Shown: one piece after another, positions 1-10,773 of the stretch
Numbering within the stretch: position 1 is the stretch's first letter
Layout: each line of letters opens with the position of its first letter
Source: Paracoccus salsus
GTDB taxonomy: Bacteria > Pseudomonadota > Alphaproteobacteria > Rhodobacterales > Rhodobacteraceae
Direction of reading: 5' to 3'
NCBI RefSeq assembly: GCF_021556615.1
Contig: NZ_JAKGGD010000003.1
Location: 124,001-188,000, forward strand
DNA: 64,000 nt
The notes under the pieces: generated by a model
Databases searched by the model: none
The model's input: only the letters and a program-made list of their open reading frames with translations
What the model was told of the DNA's origin: nothing
Made by a program: the position numbers and the translations under genes

Positions 1-89
1 GGCAGGTTCATCCCGATCAGCGTCTGCGCTGCATCCTCGGGGTTGCGCAGGGTCATCCTCAGCAGAGCGTTGAAATCGTCGAAATTCAT
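1..89 (-). CDS. YIP1-family membrane protein, N-terminal fragment
   Basis: Only the first 29-30 codons are in the window, and the rest lies beyond the left edge. The visible N-terminus (MNFDDFNALLRMTLRNPEDA) resembles the start of the small Yip1-domain membrane proteins that follow sufD in many Rhodobacterales. The ATG at 87-89 overlaps the stop codon of the upstream YIP1 gene by the ATGA arrangement, so the two are probably translationally coupled and belong to the suf transcription unit. No membrane segment is visible in the fragment itself. The family assignment rests on context and the short N-terminal match. Confidence 0.6.
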   Translation of the reverse strand, partial: MNFDDFNALLRMTLRNPEDAAQTLIGMNL

Positions 90-598
90 TCTTTCCTCGC
101 AAGCACCGACATGCCGGACCACCAGATCACCACAAAACCGACCCCGACCAGCAGCTGCGTCAGTGTCTGCGCCGGCCCCGGTCCCACCAGCCCCGCGACC
201 ATGCCCCAAAGCAACATGGCGGGCGCCGTCGCCAGCAGCGCCCAGAACAGCGCCAGCCGCGAGTCGCCCGGTGCCAGGCGCCGCCCGGTCAGACCCGACA
301 CGACCGACACGAACGACGCAAAAGCATAGGCCAGCAGCGGCATCACGAACATGACGGCCAGCAGCGCACCGCTGATGCGCGCTTCGAACGGCACCGAGGG
401 ATCAAGCTGTGCCTCGCGCGCGCGAAGCGGCGCCTGCGCCACCAGAAAGATCAGCATGGCAGCCATCAGGACGACCAGCTTCACGCTTTCGGGCATGCCG
501 GAAAGGTCGCGGAACACCTGGCGCGGTGCCCACCAGCTTTGCAGCACCCGCGGCAGGACGCCGCCACGGGTCACTGGTTGGCGCGCCGGGTCAGCCAA
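86..598 (-). CDS. YIP1-family integral membrane protein
   Basis: A 170-residue protein with a short basic N-terminus followed by about four hydrophobic segments (near residues 40-58, 75-97, 110-130 and 145-163), the layout of Yip1-domain (PF04893) proteins. It starts inside the last codons of sufD (28-nt overlap) and ends with a 4-nt overlap with the next YIP1 gene, so it is part of the suf operon. Its role in iron-sulfur assembly is not established. The linkage is conserved in Rhodobacterales, which hints at a membrane function co-expressed with Suf, but no catalytic residues are visible. Confidence 0.75.
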   Translation of the reverse strand: MADPARQPVTRGGVLPRVLQSWWAPRQVFRDLSGMPESVKLVVLMAAMLIFLVAQAPLRAREAQLDPSVPFEARISGALLAVMFVMPLLAYAFASFVSVVSGLTGRRLAPGDSRLALFWALLATAPAMLLWGMVAGLVGPGPAQTLTQLLVGVGFVVIWWSGMSVLARKE

Positions 599-1910
599 GC
601 TTCCAACCGATCATTGATCTGCCCGCGCAGGACCTCGTCCTCGATTTCCTCCAGGGCGTCCGCCAGAAAGGACAGGACCAGGAACACGATCGCCCGCTCC
701 TTGGGCACCCCGCGCGAGCGCAGATAGAACATCGCTTCCTCGTCGATCGCGCCGGTGGTTGAACCATGCGAGCATTTCACGTCGTCGGCGTAGATCTCCA
801 GCTCGGGCTTGGCAAGGAACTGGCTGCGTTCGTCCAGCAGCAACGCCTGGCTGATCTGGTAACCGTCGGTCTTCTGGGCGCCCTGCTTGACCAGAATCTT
901 GCCCTGAAACACGCCTTCGGCACCGTTCTTGAGCACTTTCTTGAAGACCTGCCGGCTTTCGCAGCGTTCCGCGGCATGGGTGATGAACACCGTGTCGTCA
1001 TGGTGGAACGGGCCGACCTTTCCGTCGCCCAGAACGGCGGCGGCAATATGGGCCGAGGCATCATCGCCCACGATATCGATCACGCTCTCATGGCGCATCA
1101 GCGTGCCGTTCACCGACAGCGCAAAGCATTTCAGCTGTGCCTCGGCCGCGACGCGCGCGAACAGATGCGAGATGCCCAGCTTCTGATGGCCCGCCCGCTT
1201 GGCGGTGATGTGATGCAGCCGCGCGCCGCGTGCCAGATCGGCCTCGATCACGCCGTTCGAGCGCGCGCCGACCATGCCGGTTTCCAGCAGCGTCAGTTCC
1301 GCCCCGTCCTCCAGACGCAGAACATGGTGCCACATGACATCGGCAGCCTCGTCGGCGCGGCGGTGGATGATGTGCACGGGCTTCGCGGCCTTTCCGGTCA
1401 CGCGGATCAGAACCCCGTCGCGTGCCGCGGCGGTGTTCAGCGTGGCGAATGGCCGCCTGACCGGCTTCTGTCCCGAGGCTTCCAGCGTTCCATAAAGTCC
1501 CCGGGCCCAGTGGTCGGTTTCCGCATCGGCCTGGGCCAGGGTATCGATCTCGATCCCCGCAAGCGTCAGATCATCGGACGCGCCTTCATCAAAGGCACCA
1601 TCGACGAACACCAGCGTCAGCCTGTCAAGATCGGTGAAAAGCGGGGAATCGGGGGACTTGCCCTCGATGGGGATCGCCTGCGGCACCGGCGCGCTGAACG
1701 GGCGCGGATCGGTATAGCGCCAATACTCGTCCCGCGGGCCGGGCAAGCCCATCTCGCGCAGGCGAGCCAAGGCGTCCGCGCGCGCCTGGGCACTGAACCC
1801 GCCCTTGGGCAGGTCCAACGCCTCAAGCCGCGCGGACAGCGCGTCGGGTGCCTTGGGCGCGCCGCTGACCTGCGGCGTCACATCCTTGATCTGAACTGCA
1901 CTCTCAGCCA

Positions 1911-1911
<1 letters not shown>
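571..1911 (-). CDS. sufD: Fe-S cluster assembly protein SufD
   Basis: 446 residues, the usual length for SufD. It is the partner of SufB and SufC in the cytoplasmic SufBC2D scaffold that builds Fe-S clusters. The N-terminal part has the EYWRYTDPRPF motif found in SufD, and the C-terminal half carries the SufB/SufD beta-helix core, with the DDVKCSHGSTTGAIDEEAMF stretch near residues 373-392. Its start ATG abuts the end of sufC (shared base 1911), so sufC and sufD are translationally coupled. The C-terminus overlaps the start of the YIP1 gene. Assignment is firm from family motif and operon order. Confidence 0.95.
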
Positions 1912-2666
<755 letters not shown>

Positions 2667-2692
2667 TCTTTACCTCATCAGATGGTGGCGGC

Positions 2693-2712
2693 GGTGCCGT
2701 CCGTCAGGCACC
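2693..2712 (-). other. Hairpin in the sufB-sufC gap
   Basis: Perfect 6-bp arms GGTGCC/GGCACC with an 8-nt loop lie inside the 81-nt gap. They are enclosed by a second pair of arms, GATGGTG/CACCATC (2681-2687 and 2709-2715), which compete for some of the same bases. There is no U-tract, so it is not a strong intrinsic terminator. It may act as an mRNA-processing or stability element that sets the ratio of SufB to SufC, but that is inference. Confidence 0.4.
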
Positions 2713-2747
2713 ATCATCATGTCATCATGCGCCCCGGACAGAGCGAT

Positions 2748-4268
<1,521 letters not shown>

Positions 4269-4299
4269 CCTGTGTCCTTCCTGCGATCAAGCGTTTCGC

Positions 4300-5343
4300 T
4301 CAACCATTCCTGTCGCGCCAGCGTGAATACGCGCTTTCCCATGCATCCGCAAATCGGTTCACCTGATCCTCGCCCAAAGTCGGGCTTATCGAGATCCGGA
4401 TCGCGGATTGCGCCGCCTTATCGTCGAAGCCCATCGCCTGCAGCGTGCCGCTTGCCCTGACCTTGCCGGACGAACAGGCAGAACCTGCCGACACGGCAAA
4501 CCCCGCAAGGTCCATCTGCATGACCTGCGTTTCGCCTTTCCAGCCTGATGTAAGAATGCAGGTGGTGTTCGGCAAGCGTCGTGCGTTTCTTCCCGCGATT
4601 TCCGCGTTCGGAGCGCAATCCAGAAGTCGGGCTTCCAGCGCGTCACGGCGGGCGGCGACCTGATCCCAGACACCGGTTTCCAGATCCTTCTGCGCGGCCT
4701 CGGCCGCGGCGGCGAAGCCCGCTATCCCGATCAGGTTCTCGGTGCCGGCCCGGCGGCCCTGTTCCTGTCCGCCGCCCCGAATCATCGCCTCGATCTGGGT
4801 CCCTCGTTTCAGGATCAGCGCACCGATGCCCTTGGGGCCACCCAGCTTGTGGGCGCTGACGAACCCTGCCGTCACCCCGAGCCAGTTGAAGCCGAACGGG
4901 ATCTTTCCGAAAGCCTGCGTCAGGTCGCTGGACCCCAGCCCCTCGGGGAGGGCCTGGATCACCCCGGTCTCGCTGTTGGCCAGTTGCAGGCTGCTGCCAG
5001 CCGGGTCGGCAATGCTGACCATGCCGTCGCGATCGACCGGCAGATCCGCTTCGCACCAGACCTTCACGGCGCTGTGTTCGACCGGCGCGCAGTGGATGGC
5101 GCGACCCGCCAGCACCATCGCCGCGGCCTCGGTCGTCCCGGCCGTGAAGACAATGTCGGCCCCCTCGGCCCCCAGCGCCGCAGCGATCCGCTCACGCGCG
5201 CGCTCGAGCATCATCTTGGCCGCCCGGCCTTCGCTGTGAACGGATGACGGGTTGCCCGTGACATCCATCGCCTCGATCATCGCGGCCTTCACCTGCGGGC
5301 GCAGCGGCGTGGTGGCATTCCAGTCCAGGTAATGCCGCGTCAC
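4300..5343 (-). CDS. Cysteine desulfurase (NifS/IscS-type), sulfur donor of the suf cluster
   Basis: 347 residues from a GTG start at 5341-5343. This start forms a GTGA overlap with the coaBC stop and gives the family N-terminus xRHYLDWNATTPL. A longer in-frame start near 5409 would add only a low-complexity arginine-rich stretch inside coaBC and was rejected. PLP-dependent fold type I: the PLP-stacking histidine is in PVEHSAV (about residue 90), the Schiff-base lysine in SAHK (166), and the persulfide cysteine in GSACSSGKV (290). The long active-site loop and SSG motif are those of group I (IscS/NifS) rather than SufS enzymes. It is somewhat short for IscS (about 400 residues). Confidence 0.9.
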   Translation of the reverse strand: MTRHYLDWNATTPLRPQVKAAMIEAMDVTGNPSSVHSEGRAAKMMLERARERIAAALGAEGADIVFTAGTTEAAAMVLAGRAIHCAPVEHSAVKVWCEADLPVDRDGMVSIADPAGSSLQLANSETGVIQALPEGLGSSDLTQAFGKIPFGFNWLGVTAGFVSAHKLGGPKGIGALILKRGTQIEAMIRGGGQEQGRRAGTENLIGIAGFAAAAEAAQKDLETGVWDQVAARRDALEARLLDCAPNAEIAGRNARRLPNTTCILTSGWKGETQVMQMDLAGFAVSAGSACSSGKVRASGTLQAMGFDDKAAQSAIRISISPTLGEDQVNRFADAWESAYSRWRDRNG

Positions 5344-6575
5344 CCCAGCGCCCCCGCGATCTCGTCGGCGAGGCGGCGGGCGACGGCGTCCTTGCCCATG
5401 CGCGGCCATTCGTCGGCGCCGCCCTTTCGGATCAGGGTCACGGCATTCTGGGTTCCGCCCATGATCCCGGTCCCGGGGCTGACATCATTCGCCACGATCC
5501 AGTCGCAGCCCTTGCGCTTGCGCTTGGCGGTCGCGTTGGCGATCACGTCGTCGGTCTCGGCGGCGAAGCCCACGACCAGCGACGGGCGGCGGCCCTTCAA
5601 CCCGCTGATCCAGGCCAGGATATCGGGATTCTCGGCCATCTCGAGTGAGGGTGGCTGACCAGAGCCGTCCTTCTTGATCTTTCGCTCGCCGGCATTGGTC
5701 ACGCGCCAGTCGGCGACCGCCGCCGCCATGACCGCGACATCGGCGGGCAGTGCGGCCTCGACCGCCTCGCGCATCTGGCGCGCCGTTTCCACGGCGATGA
5801 CCGCGACGCCCTCGGGCGGCGGCACAACGGCAGGGCCGGTGACAAAGCTGACCCGCGCGCCAAGATCGCGCAGCGCGGCGGCGATCGCGCTGCCCTGCGC
5901 GCCGGACGACCGGTTGGCGATGTAGCGCACAGGATCAATCGGTTCATGGGTCGGGCCCGACGTCACGATCACGTGACGCCCCGCCAGCGGGCCGGGCAGG
6001 ACCTTGGTTTCGGGGAGCAGCTTCAAGGGCGCTGCCCGCGGCAGCGCCTGCCGGATCGCGCTCAGGATCGCCTCTGGTTCAGCCATGCGACCGGGACCGA
6101 ATTCGCCGCAGGCCATGTCACCCTCATCCGGACCAACCGCCAGAACGCCGTCGCCTTCCAGCAATGCCAGATTGCGCTGCGTCGCGGGATGCTGCCACAT
6201 GCGGACATTCATTGCCGGCGCGATCAACACCCGCTTGTCGGTCGCCAGCAGCAGGGTCGAGGCCAGATCGTCCGCCAGACCGTTGGCCATCTTGGCCATC
6301 AGATCGGCGGTCGCGGGCGCGACGACCACCAGATCGGCGTTGCGCGACAGCTGGATATGGCCGATCTCGGCCTCGGATTGCAGATCGAACAACCCGTCAC
6401 GCGCCGCCTCTCCGGCCAGCACGGAAACCGTCATCGCCGTGGTGAACTGCGCCCCCGCGCGGGTCAGCACCGGCGTGACCGCCATGCCCTCGGCCCGCAT
6501 CAGCCGGATCAGCTGCGGCACCTTGTAGGCCGCGATCCCGCCGCCGATGACCAATAGGATACGCGTGCCGTCCAT
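5340..6575 (-). CDS. coaBC: Bifunctional phosphopantothenoylcysteine decarboxylase/phosphopantothenate-cysteine ligase
   Basis: 411 residues from the ATG at 6573-6575, with N-terminus MDGTRILLVIGGGIAAYK. An upstream in-frame ATG at 6647 would add a Gly-Phe-Ala repeat encoded by a 9-bp tandem repeat and is unlikely to be used. The N-terminal CoaC flavoprotein half has the PAMNVRMW substrate motif. The C-terminal CoaB half has TSGPTHEPIDPVRYIANRSSG and the VADWRV...KIKK region. It makes 4'-phosphopantetheine in CoA synthesis. It ends in a 4-nt overlap with the cysteine desulfurase gene, which makes coaBC the first gene of this minus-strand suf unit in the window. Confidence 0.95.
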   Translation of the reverse strand: MDGTRILLVIGGGIAAYKVPQLIRLMRAEGMAVTPVLTRAGAQFTTAMTVSVLAGEAARDGLFDLQSEAEIGHIQLSRNADLVVVAPATADLMAKMANGLADDLASTLLLATDKRVLIAPAMNVRMWQHPATQRNLALLEGDGVLAVGPDEGDMACGEFGPGRMAEPEAILSAIRQALPRAAPLKLLPETKVLPGPLAGRHVIVTSGPTHEPIDPVRYIANRSSGAQGSAIAAALRDLGARVSFVTGPAVVPPPEGVAVIAVETARQMREAVEAALPADVAVMAAAVADWRVTNAGERKIKKDGSGQPPSLEMAENPDILAWISGLKGRRPSLVVGFAAETDDVIANATAKRKRKGCDWIVANDVSPGTGIMGGTQNAVTLIRKGGADEWPRMGKDAVARRLADEIAGALG

Positions 6576-6582
6576 GCCGCCC

Positions 6583-6609
6583 CCTGCGAAACCTGCGAAA
6601 CCTGCGAAA
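6583..6609. repeat. Three tandem copies of a 9-bp unit upstream of coaBC
   Basis: The unit CCTGCGAAA occurs three times head to tail, followed by a partial fourth copy (CCTGCC). It lies between the coaBC start and the divergent comM promoter region, 8 nt upstream of the chosen coaBC ATG. Function unknown. It is a candidate for slippage variation in the 5' leader. Confidence 0.7.
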
Positions 6610-6660
6610 CCTGCCAGACAGATAGACCCCCACGACGCCTGCCGCAAGGAACCGGGACCG

Positions 6661-6675
6661 TTAACGCTTCCTTAA
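6661..6675. promoter_or_regulatory. Perfect CtrA-type box (TTAA-N7-TTAA)
   Basis: TTAA at 6661-6664, a 7-nt spacer, and TTAA at 6672-6675 match the full CtrA consensus spacing known from Alphaproteobacteria. A further TTAA half-site lies at 6687-6690. The box sits 44 nt upstream of the comM ATG and also in the leader of divergent coaBC. CtrA control of comM is known in Rhodobacter capsulatus, which supports comM as the target. No binding evidence here. Confidence 0.65.
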
Positions 6676-6719
6676 GGCCGGTTGCGTTAACCAGTTGCTG
6701 GAATGTTGCAGGGGGTGTG

Positions 6720-8234
6720 ATGGTGGCAATCGCCTATTCGGTCGCCTTCGAGGGTGTCGAGGCGCGTCTGGTCGAGGTGCAATGCTCGGTCGCCGCCGGG
6801 CTGCCGGGATTTGCCATCGTCGGGCTTCCGGACAAGGCCGTCAGCGAGGCCCGCGAACGGGTCAGGGCCGCCTTTGGCGCGCTGGCCATCGCGATGCCCA
6901 ACCGCCGGCTGACGGTGAATCTGTCTCCGGCCGACCTGCCCAAGGAAGGATCGCATTTCGACCTGCCGATCGCACTGGCGGTGCTGGCGGCGCTGGACAT
7001 CATCCCGGCCGACGAACTGGCCCGGTGCGTCAGCCTTGGCGAACTGGCGCTGGACGGAAGGCTGGTTCAGGTCACCGGCGCCCTGCCCGCCGCCATGGCC
7101 GCGGCCGAGGACGACCGCGCGCTGATCTGCCCCAGGGCCTGCGGTCCCGAAGCCGCCTGGGTCGAGACGGTGCCGGTCATCGCGCCCTCGACACTTCGCG
7201 AGGTCGTCGATCATCTGACCGACCGTCACCCGTTGTCGCGCGCCCAGCCCGGAACCATCGGCGGCAGGGCACCGGTCGGCTGTCTGTCCGAGGTCAAGGG
7301 CCAGGAACGCGCCAAGCGCGCTCTGGAGATCGCGGCCTCGGGCCGCCATCATCTGCTGATGGTGGGTCCCCCCGGAGCGGGCAAGTCGATGCTGGCGGCC
7401 CGACTGCCCGGGCTCATGCCGCCGCTGTCGCCGGTCGAGGCGCTGGAGACGTCGATGATCCATTCGCTGGCCGGCACGCTGGACGAGGGCGGCATCTCTC
7501 GGCACGCGCCGTTCCGCGAACCCCACCATACCGCGTCGATGGCGGCGATCGTGGGCGGCGGACGCGGCGCTAAGCCCGGAGAGATCAGCCTCGCCCACAA
7601 CGGCGTGCTGTTCATGGACGAATTCCCCGAATTCCCTCGGCAGGTGCTGGAAACCCTGCGCCAGCCGATCGAGACCGGCGAGATCGTCGTCGCCCGAGCC
7701 AACGCCCATATCCGCTATCCTTGCCGTTTCCTGCTGGTTGCGGCTGCCAATCCCTGCCGATGCGGTCATCTGGCGGACGCGGCCCAGGCCTGTTCACGCG
7801 CGCCGAATTGTGGCGCCGATTACATGGGCAAGATATCGGGACCATTGATGGACCGTTTCGACCTGCGCCTCGAGGTGCCCGCGGTCAGCTTCATGGACCT
7901 GGAGTTGCCGCCTGCCGGCGAGACTTCGGAACGGATCGCGCTGCGCGTCGCCGCCGCGCGCGACATCCAGACGCGCCGCTTTCGCGACCATCCGCGATTG
8001 CGCGCAAACGCCGACGCGTCGGGCGCGGTCCTGGACGAGATCGCCAGCCCGTGCCCCGAAGGTCGCGCGCTGATCGTGAAGGCGTCCGAAAGGCTGGGCC
8101 TGACCGCGCGCGGCTATCACCGAATTCTTCGCACGGCCCGGACGATTGCCGATCTGGACGCATCCGACACCGTCCGGACCCCGCACCTGGCCGAGGCGAT
8201 CAGCTATCGCCTGCCCTTTGTCGCGGGCGGCTGA
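6720..8234 (+). CDS. comM: ComM/YifB-family Mg-chelatase-like AAA+ ATPase
   Basis: 504 residues from the ATG at 6720. A GTG at 6717 is directly adjacent but sits too close to the G-rich ribosome site at 6711-6715. The N-terminal YifB domain runs to about residue 165, followed by an AAA+ domain with Walker A GPPGAGKS at 216-223 and Walker B LFMDEFPEF, then the C-terminal Mg-chelatase domain. ComM is a hexameric branch-migration helicase used in natural transformation, and in Rhodobacter in integration of gene-transfer-agent DNA. A CtrA box lies just upstream. It is convergent with gshB, 32 nt away. Confidence 0.92.
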   Translation: MVAIAYSVAFEGVEARLVEVQCSVAAGLPGFAIVGLPDKAVSEARERVRAAFGALAIAMPNRRLTVNLSPADLPKEGSHFDLPIALAVLAALDIIPADELARCVSLGELALDGRLVQVTGALPAAMAAAEDDRALICPRACGPEAAWVETVPVIAPSTLREVVDHLTDRHPLSRAQPGTIGGRAPVGCLSEVKGQERAKRALEIAASGRHHLLMVGPPGAGKSMLAARLPGLMPPLSPVEALETSMIHSLAGTLDEGGISRHAPFREPHHTASMAAIVGGGRGAKPGEISLAHNGVLFMDEFPEFPRQVLETLRQPIETGEIVVARANAHIRYPCRFLLVAAANPCRCGHLADAAQACSRAPNCGADYMGKISGPLMDRFDLRLEVPAVSFMDLELPPAGETSERIALRVAAARDIQTRRFRDHPRLRANADASGAVLDEIASPCPEGRALIVKASERLGLTARGYHRILRTARTIADLDASDTVRTPHLAEAISYRLPFVAGG

Positions 8235-8266
8235 GCAGGCTGAAGCCCAAGGGCCGGGACAGGCGC

Positions 8267-9214
8267 TCAGATCCTTGACAGTCGTCGCTCGATCGCCTCC
8301 CAGAGCAGCGCGGCCGCGTTGACACCGTCAAAGCGCTCCAGCTCCTGCAGCCCGGTCGGAGACGTGACATTGATCTCGGTCAGCCAGCCATCGATGACGT
8401 CGATGCCGGTGAAGATCAGCCCCTTTTCGCGCAGCACCGGGCCGATGCGCTTGCAGATCTCGTATTCGCGTTCGGTCAGCCCGATCTTCTCGGCCCGCCC
8501 GCCCACATGCATGTTCGACCGCGCCTCGCCCATCTGCGGCACCCGATTGATCGCGCCCACCGGATCGCCGTCGACCAGAATGATCCGCTTGTCGCCCTGA
8601 CTGACGGCATGGATGTATTTCTGCGCGATCATCGGCTCGCGGTTGATGCCCGCGAACAGCTCCAGCAGCGCCGACAGGTTGCGGTCATCGGGGTCCAGAT
8701 GGAACACCCCCGCCCCGCCATTGCCGTAGAGCGGCTTGACGATGATGTCGCCGTGCTGGTCCCGGAACTGCCGGATCGCCACCGGATCACGCGAGATCAT
8801 GGTGGGTGGCGTCAGGTCCGGGAAATCCAGAACCATCAGCTTTTCCGGGCAGTTCCGCACCCAGAACGGATCATTCACCACCAGCGTGCCGGGATGGACC
8901 CGGTCCAGAAGATGCGTCGAGGTCACATAGGCCATGTCGAACGGTGGGTCCTGCCGCAGCCAGACGACATCGAAGTCCTGCAGGTCGACCTCGGCCCAAT
9001 CCCCGAAGGTGACGTGGTCGCCCTGCTTGCGGCGCAGGGTCACCGGCCGGCCGCGTGCAACCACCCTGCCGGCGTCATAGCGCAGATGGTCGACGTGATA
9101 CTGGAACAGGCGGTGGCCGCGCGCCTCGGCCTCCAGAGCGATGCGGAACGTGCTGTCGGCGTCGATGTCGACGGCCTCGATCGGATCCATCTGCAAGGCG
9201 ACGTAAAGGCTCAT
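8267..9214 (-). CDS. gshB: Glutathione synthetase
   Basis: 315 residues, the normal length for bacterial GshB. It joins gamma-glutamylcysteine to glycine with ATP in the cytosol. The N-terminal pre-ATP-grasp domain holds the [12 protein letters not shown] block near residue 95. The ATP-grasp part shows [13 protein letters not shown] and ends with the ligand region FTGIDVI...[11 protein letters not shown]. It is the last gene of a minus-strand group with yraN and rsmI, 65 nt after yraN. The YbdK-type carboxylate-amine ligase at 34.4 kb might supply the preceding glutathione step, but that is uncertain. Confidence 0.96.
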   Translation of the reverse strand: MSLYVALQMDPIEAVDIDADSTFRIALEAEARGHRLFQYHVDHLRYDAGRVVARGRPVTLRRKQGDHVTFGDWAEVDLQDFDVVWLRQDPPFDMAYVTSTHLLDRVHPGTLVVNDPFWVRNCPEKLMVLDFPDLTPPTMISRDPVAIRQFRDQHGDIIVKPLYGNGGAGVFHLDPDDRNLSALLELFAGINREPMIAQKYIHAVSQGDKRIILVDGDPVGAINRVPQMGEARSNMHVGGRAEKIGLTEREYEICKRIGPVLREKGLIFTGIDVIDGWLTEINVTSPTGLQELERFDGVNAAALLWEAIERRLSRI

Positions 9215-9279
9215 GGCGCGCTCCCTGAACGGTGACGACCGGTTGTTACCCGTCGTCGGGCGGGATGCAAGAGTCGCGG

Positions 9280-9711
9280 TCAGTCCTCGGCGAAGGCGTT
9301 TTGCAGGATGTCAACGCGGCCCACCGAGTCGACCAGAGCGACGTCGAAGCGCATCTCTGTCAGCAGCCCGTCGGGCAGCGCCGCGCAATATTCGCAGGCG
9401 GCGGCGCAGATCCGGTCCATCTGCGGGCGCATCAGGCGAAGGGCGGCGGCATCATGCGAGCCGGCCTGCTTGACCTCGATGAAGACGATGCAGGCGCCGT
9501 CGCGGCAGACCAGATCGATTTCGCCGGCCGCGCCGCGCCAGCGTCGGGCAAGCACCCGCAACCCCCGCGCCTCGACATGGCGCGCAACCGCCTCCTCGGC
9601 CATTGCGCCCGACAGGCTGGAAAGCCTGCCCCGCGCCCGGCGTCCTTGCGAGGCGCCGGGCGTCGGGCGTTCGCCATTGTCCTGCCCGCCGCCATATGCC
9701 GGATCGTTCAT
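9280..9711 (-). CDS. YraN/UPF0102 endonuclease-fold protein
   Basis: 143 residues. The core [10 protein letters not shown]...VFIEVKQ (about residues 63-83) has the E-D-ExK arrangement of restriction-endonuclease-like nucleases and is diagnostic for UPF0102. The N-terminal 35 residues are polar and probably disordered, so a later start at the [15 protein letters not shown] segment is possible. It follows rsmI by 35 nt, and rsmI-yraN linkage is widely conserved. The biological substrate of this family remains unknown. Confidence 0.88.
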   Translation of the reverse strand: MNDPAYGGGQDNGERPTPGASQGRRARGRLSSLSGAMAEEAVARHVEARGLRVLARRWRGAAGEIDLVCRDGACIVFIEVKQAGSHDAAALRLMRPQMDRICAAACEYCAALPDGLLTEMRFDVALVDSVGRVDILQNAFAED

Positions 9712-9746
9712 TCGGCCTGCCCCTGTTCCCGCGCGGATCGCGCGGC

Positions 9747-10664
9747 CTATATCTCGTCGGATCGGCCATCACCGTCCGCGGCCAGCGACAACGCCAGCTG
9801 ATACACCTCGCGCCGCGGCAGCCCCAGTTGCTGCGCGACCTCTTTCGCGGCATCCTTGACCGACATATGCGGCAGGCGCAGATGCAGGGCCGCCAGGATG
9901 TCATCCTGTTCGACGACAGCGGCCGACGGCCGGTCAAGCAGCATCACGACCTCGCCCTTCAAGTTCGCCATGCGCGGATCGGCGGCCAGGTCGCTGGCCG
10001 TCCCCCGAATCACCTCTTCGAATTTCTTGGTCAGTTCGCGCGCCACCACGGTCATGCGATTCGGGTCAATTTCGCACAGCTCGGTCAATGTCTGGTTAAC
10101 GCGCCTGGGGCTTTCGAACAGGATCACCGTGGCGTCCAGTTGCGCCCAGTGCCGCAGCCAGGCCAGGCGGGCAGACCGGGTCGGCGGCGGAAATCCCGCG
10201 AAAAGAAAACGGTCGCTTGGCAGCCCCGACACGCTCAGCGCAGCCAGCGCGGCCGAGGGGCCCGGCACCGCGTTGACGCGAAACCCCGCCTGCGCGACGT
10301 CGCGTGCCAGCCGATAGCCGGGATCGGCGACCAGCGGCGTGCCGGCATCCGAGGCATACGCGACACTCGCACCCTCCTGAAGCGCGGCCATCAGGGCGGG
10401 CCGGCTGCGCTCGGCGTTGTGATCGTGATAGGCTTGCACCCGCCGGCCGCGCAGGGGGATGCCGTGGATCTCCATGAGATGGCGCATCACGCGCGTGTCC
10501 TCGGCGGCCAGAATGTCGGCCGAATTCAGAACGTCCAGTGCCCGCAAGGTGATGTCGCGCGCCGTGCCGATCGGGGTTGAGACCAGATACAACCCCGCTG
10601 CCAGCGGGCCGGCCTCGATATGCGCAGACAGCCGCTGCGGTGGCTCGCGCCCCTTCTCGCTCAT
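9747..10664 (-). CDS. rsmI: 16S rRNA (cytidine(1402)-2'-O)-methyltransferase
   Basis: 305 residues from the ATG at 10662-10664, which has a strong Shine-Dalgarno (AGGGGAAG) about 10 nt upstream. A longer frame to 10757 lacks both a good ribosome site and family similarity. Tetrapyrrole-methylase fold: the motifs GLYLVSTPIGTARDITLRAL and AEDTR at the N-terminus, then VAYASDAGTPLVADPGYRL and GPSAALAALSVSGLP, bind S-adenosylmethionine. It 2'-O-methylates C1402 of 16S rRNA at the P site. It is divergent from the LpoA-like gene with a 109-nt shared promoter region, and heads the rsmI-yraN-gshB group. Confidence 0.95.
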   Translation of the reverse strand: MSEKGREPPQRLSAHIEAGPLAAGLYLVSTPIGTARDITLRALDVLNSADILAAEDTRVMRHLMEIHGIPLRGRRVQAYHDHNAERSRPALMAALQEGASVAYASDAGTPLVADPGYRLARDVAQAGFRVNAVPGPSAALAALSVSGLPSDRFLFAGFPPPTRSARLAWLRHWAQLDATVILFESPRRVNQTLTELCEIDPNRMTVVARELTKKFEEVIRGTASDLAADPRMANLKGEVVMLLDRPSAAVVEQDDILAALHLRLPHMSVKDAAKEVAQQLGLPRREVYQLALSLAADGDGRSDEI

Positions 10665-10773
10665 GGCGTGCTTCCCCTGCCGTGGCGGCGCCGCCGCCAA
10701 TTGCCAATCCGGTACGATCCCCATAGGCTGCGTCCATTCGCCGCCATCAGACCACATTCCAGGGAAGTTTCAC

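Noticed and set aside
10459..10773. N-terminal extension of the LpoA-like protein
   Set aside because: It would bury the lipoprotein signal 105 residues inside the chain and overlap rsmI. The ATG at 10774 gives a proper lipobox.
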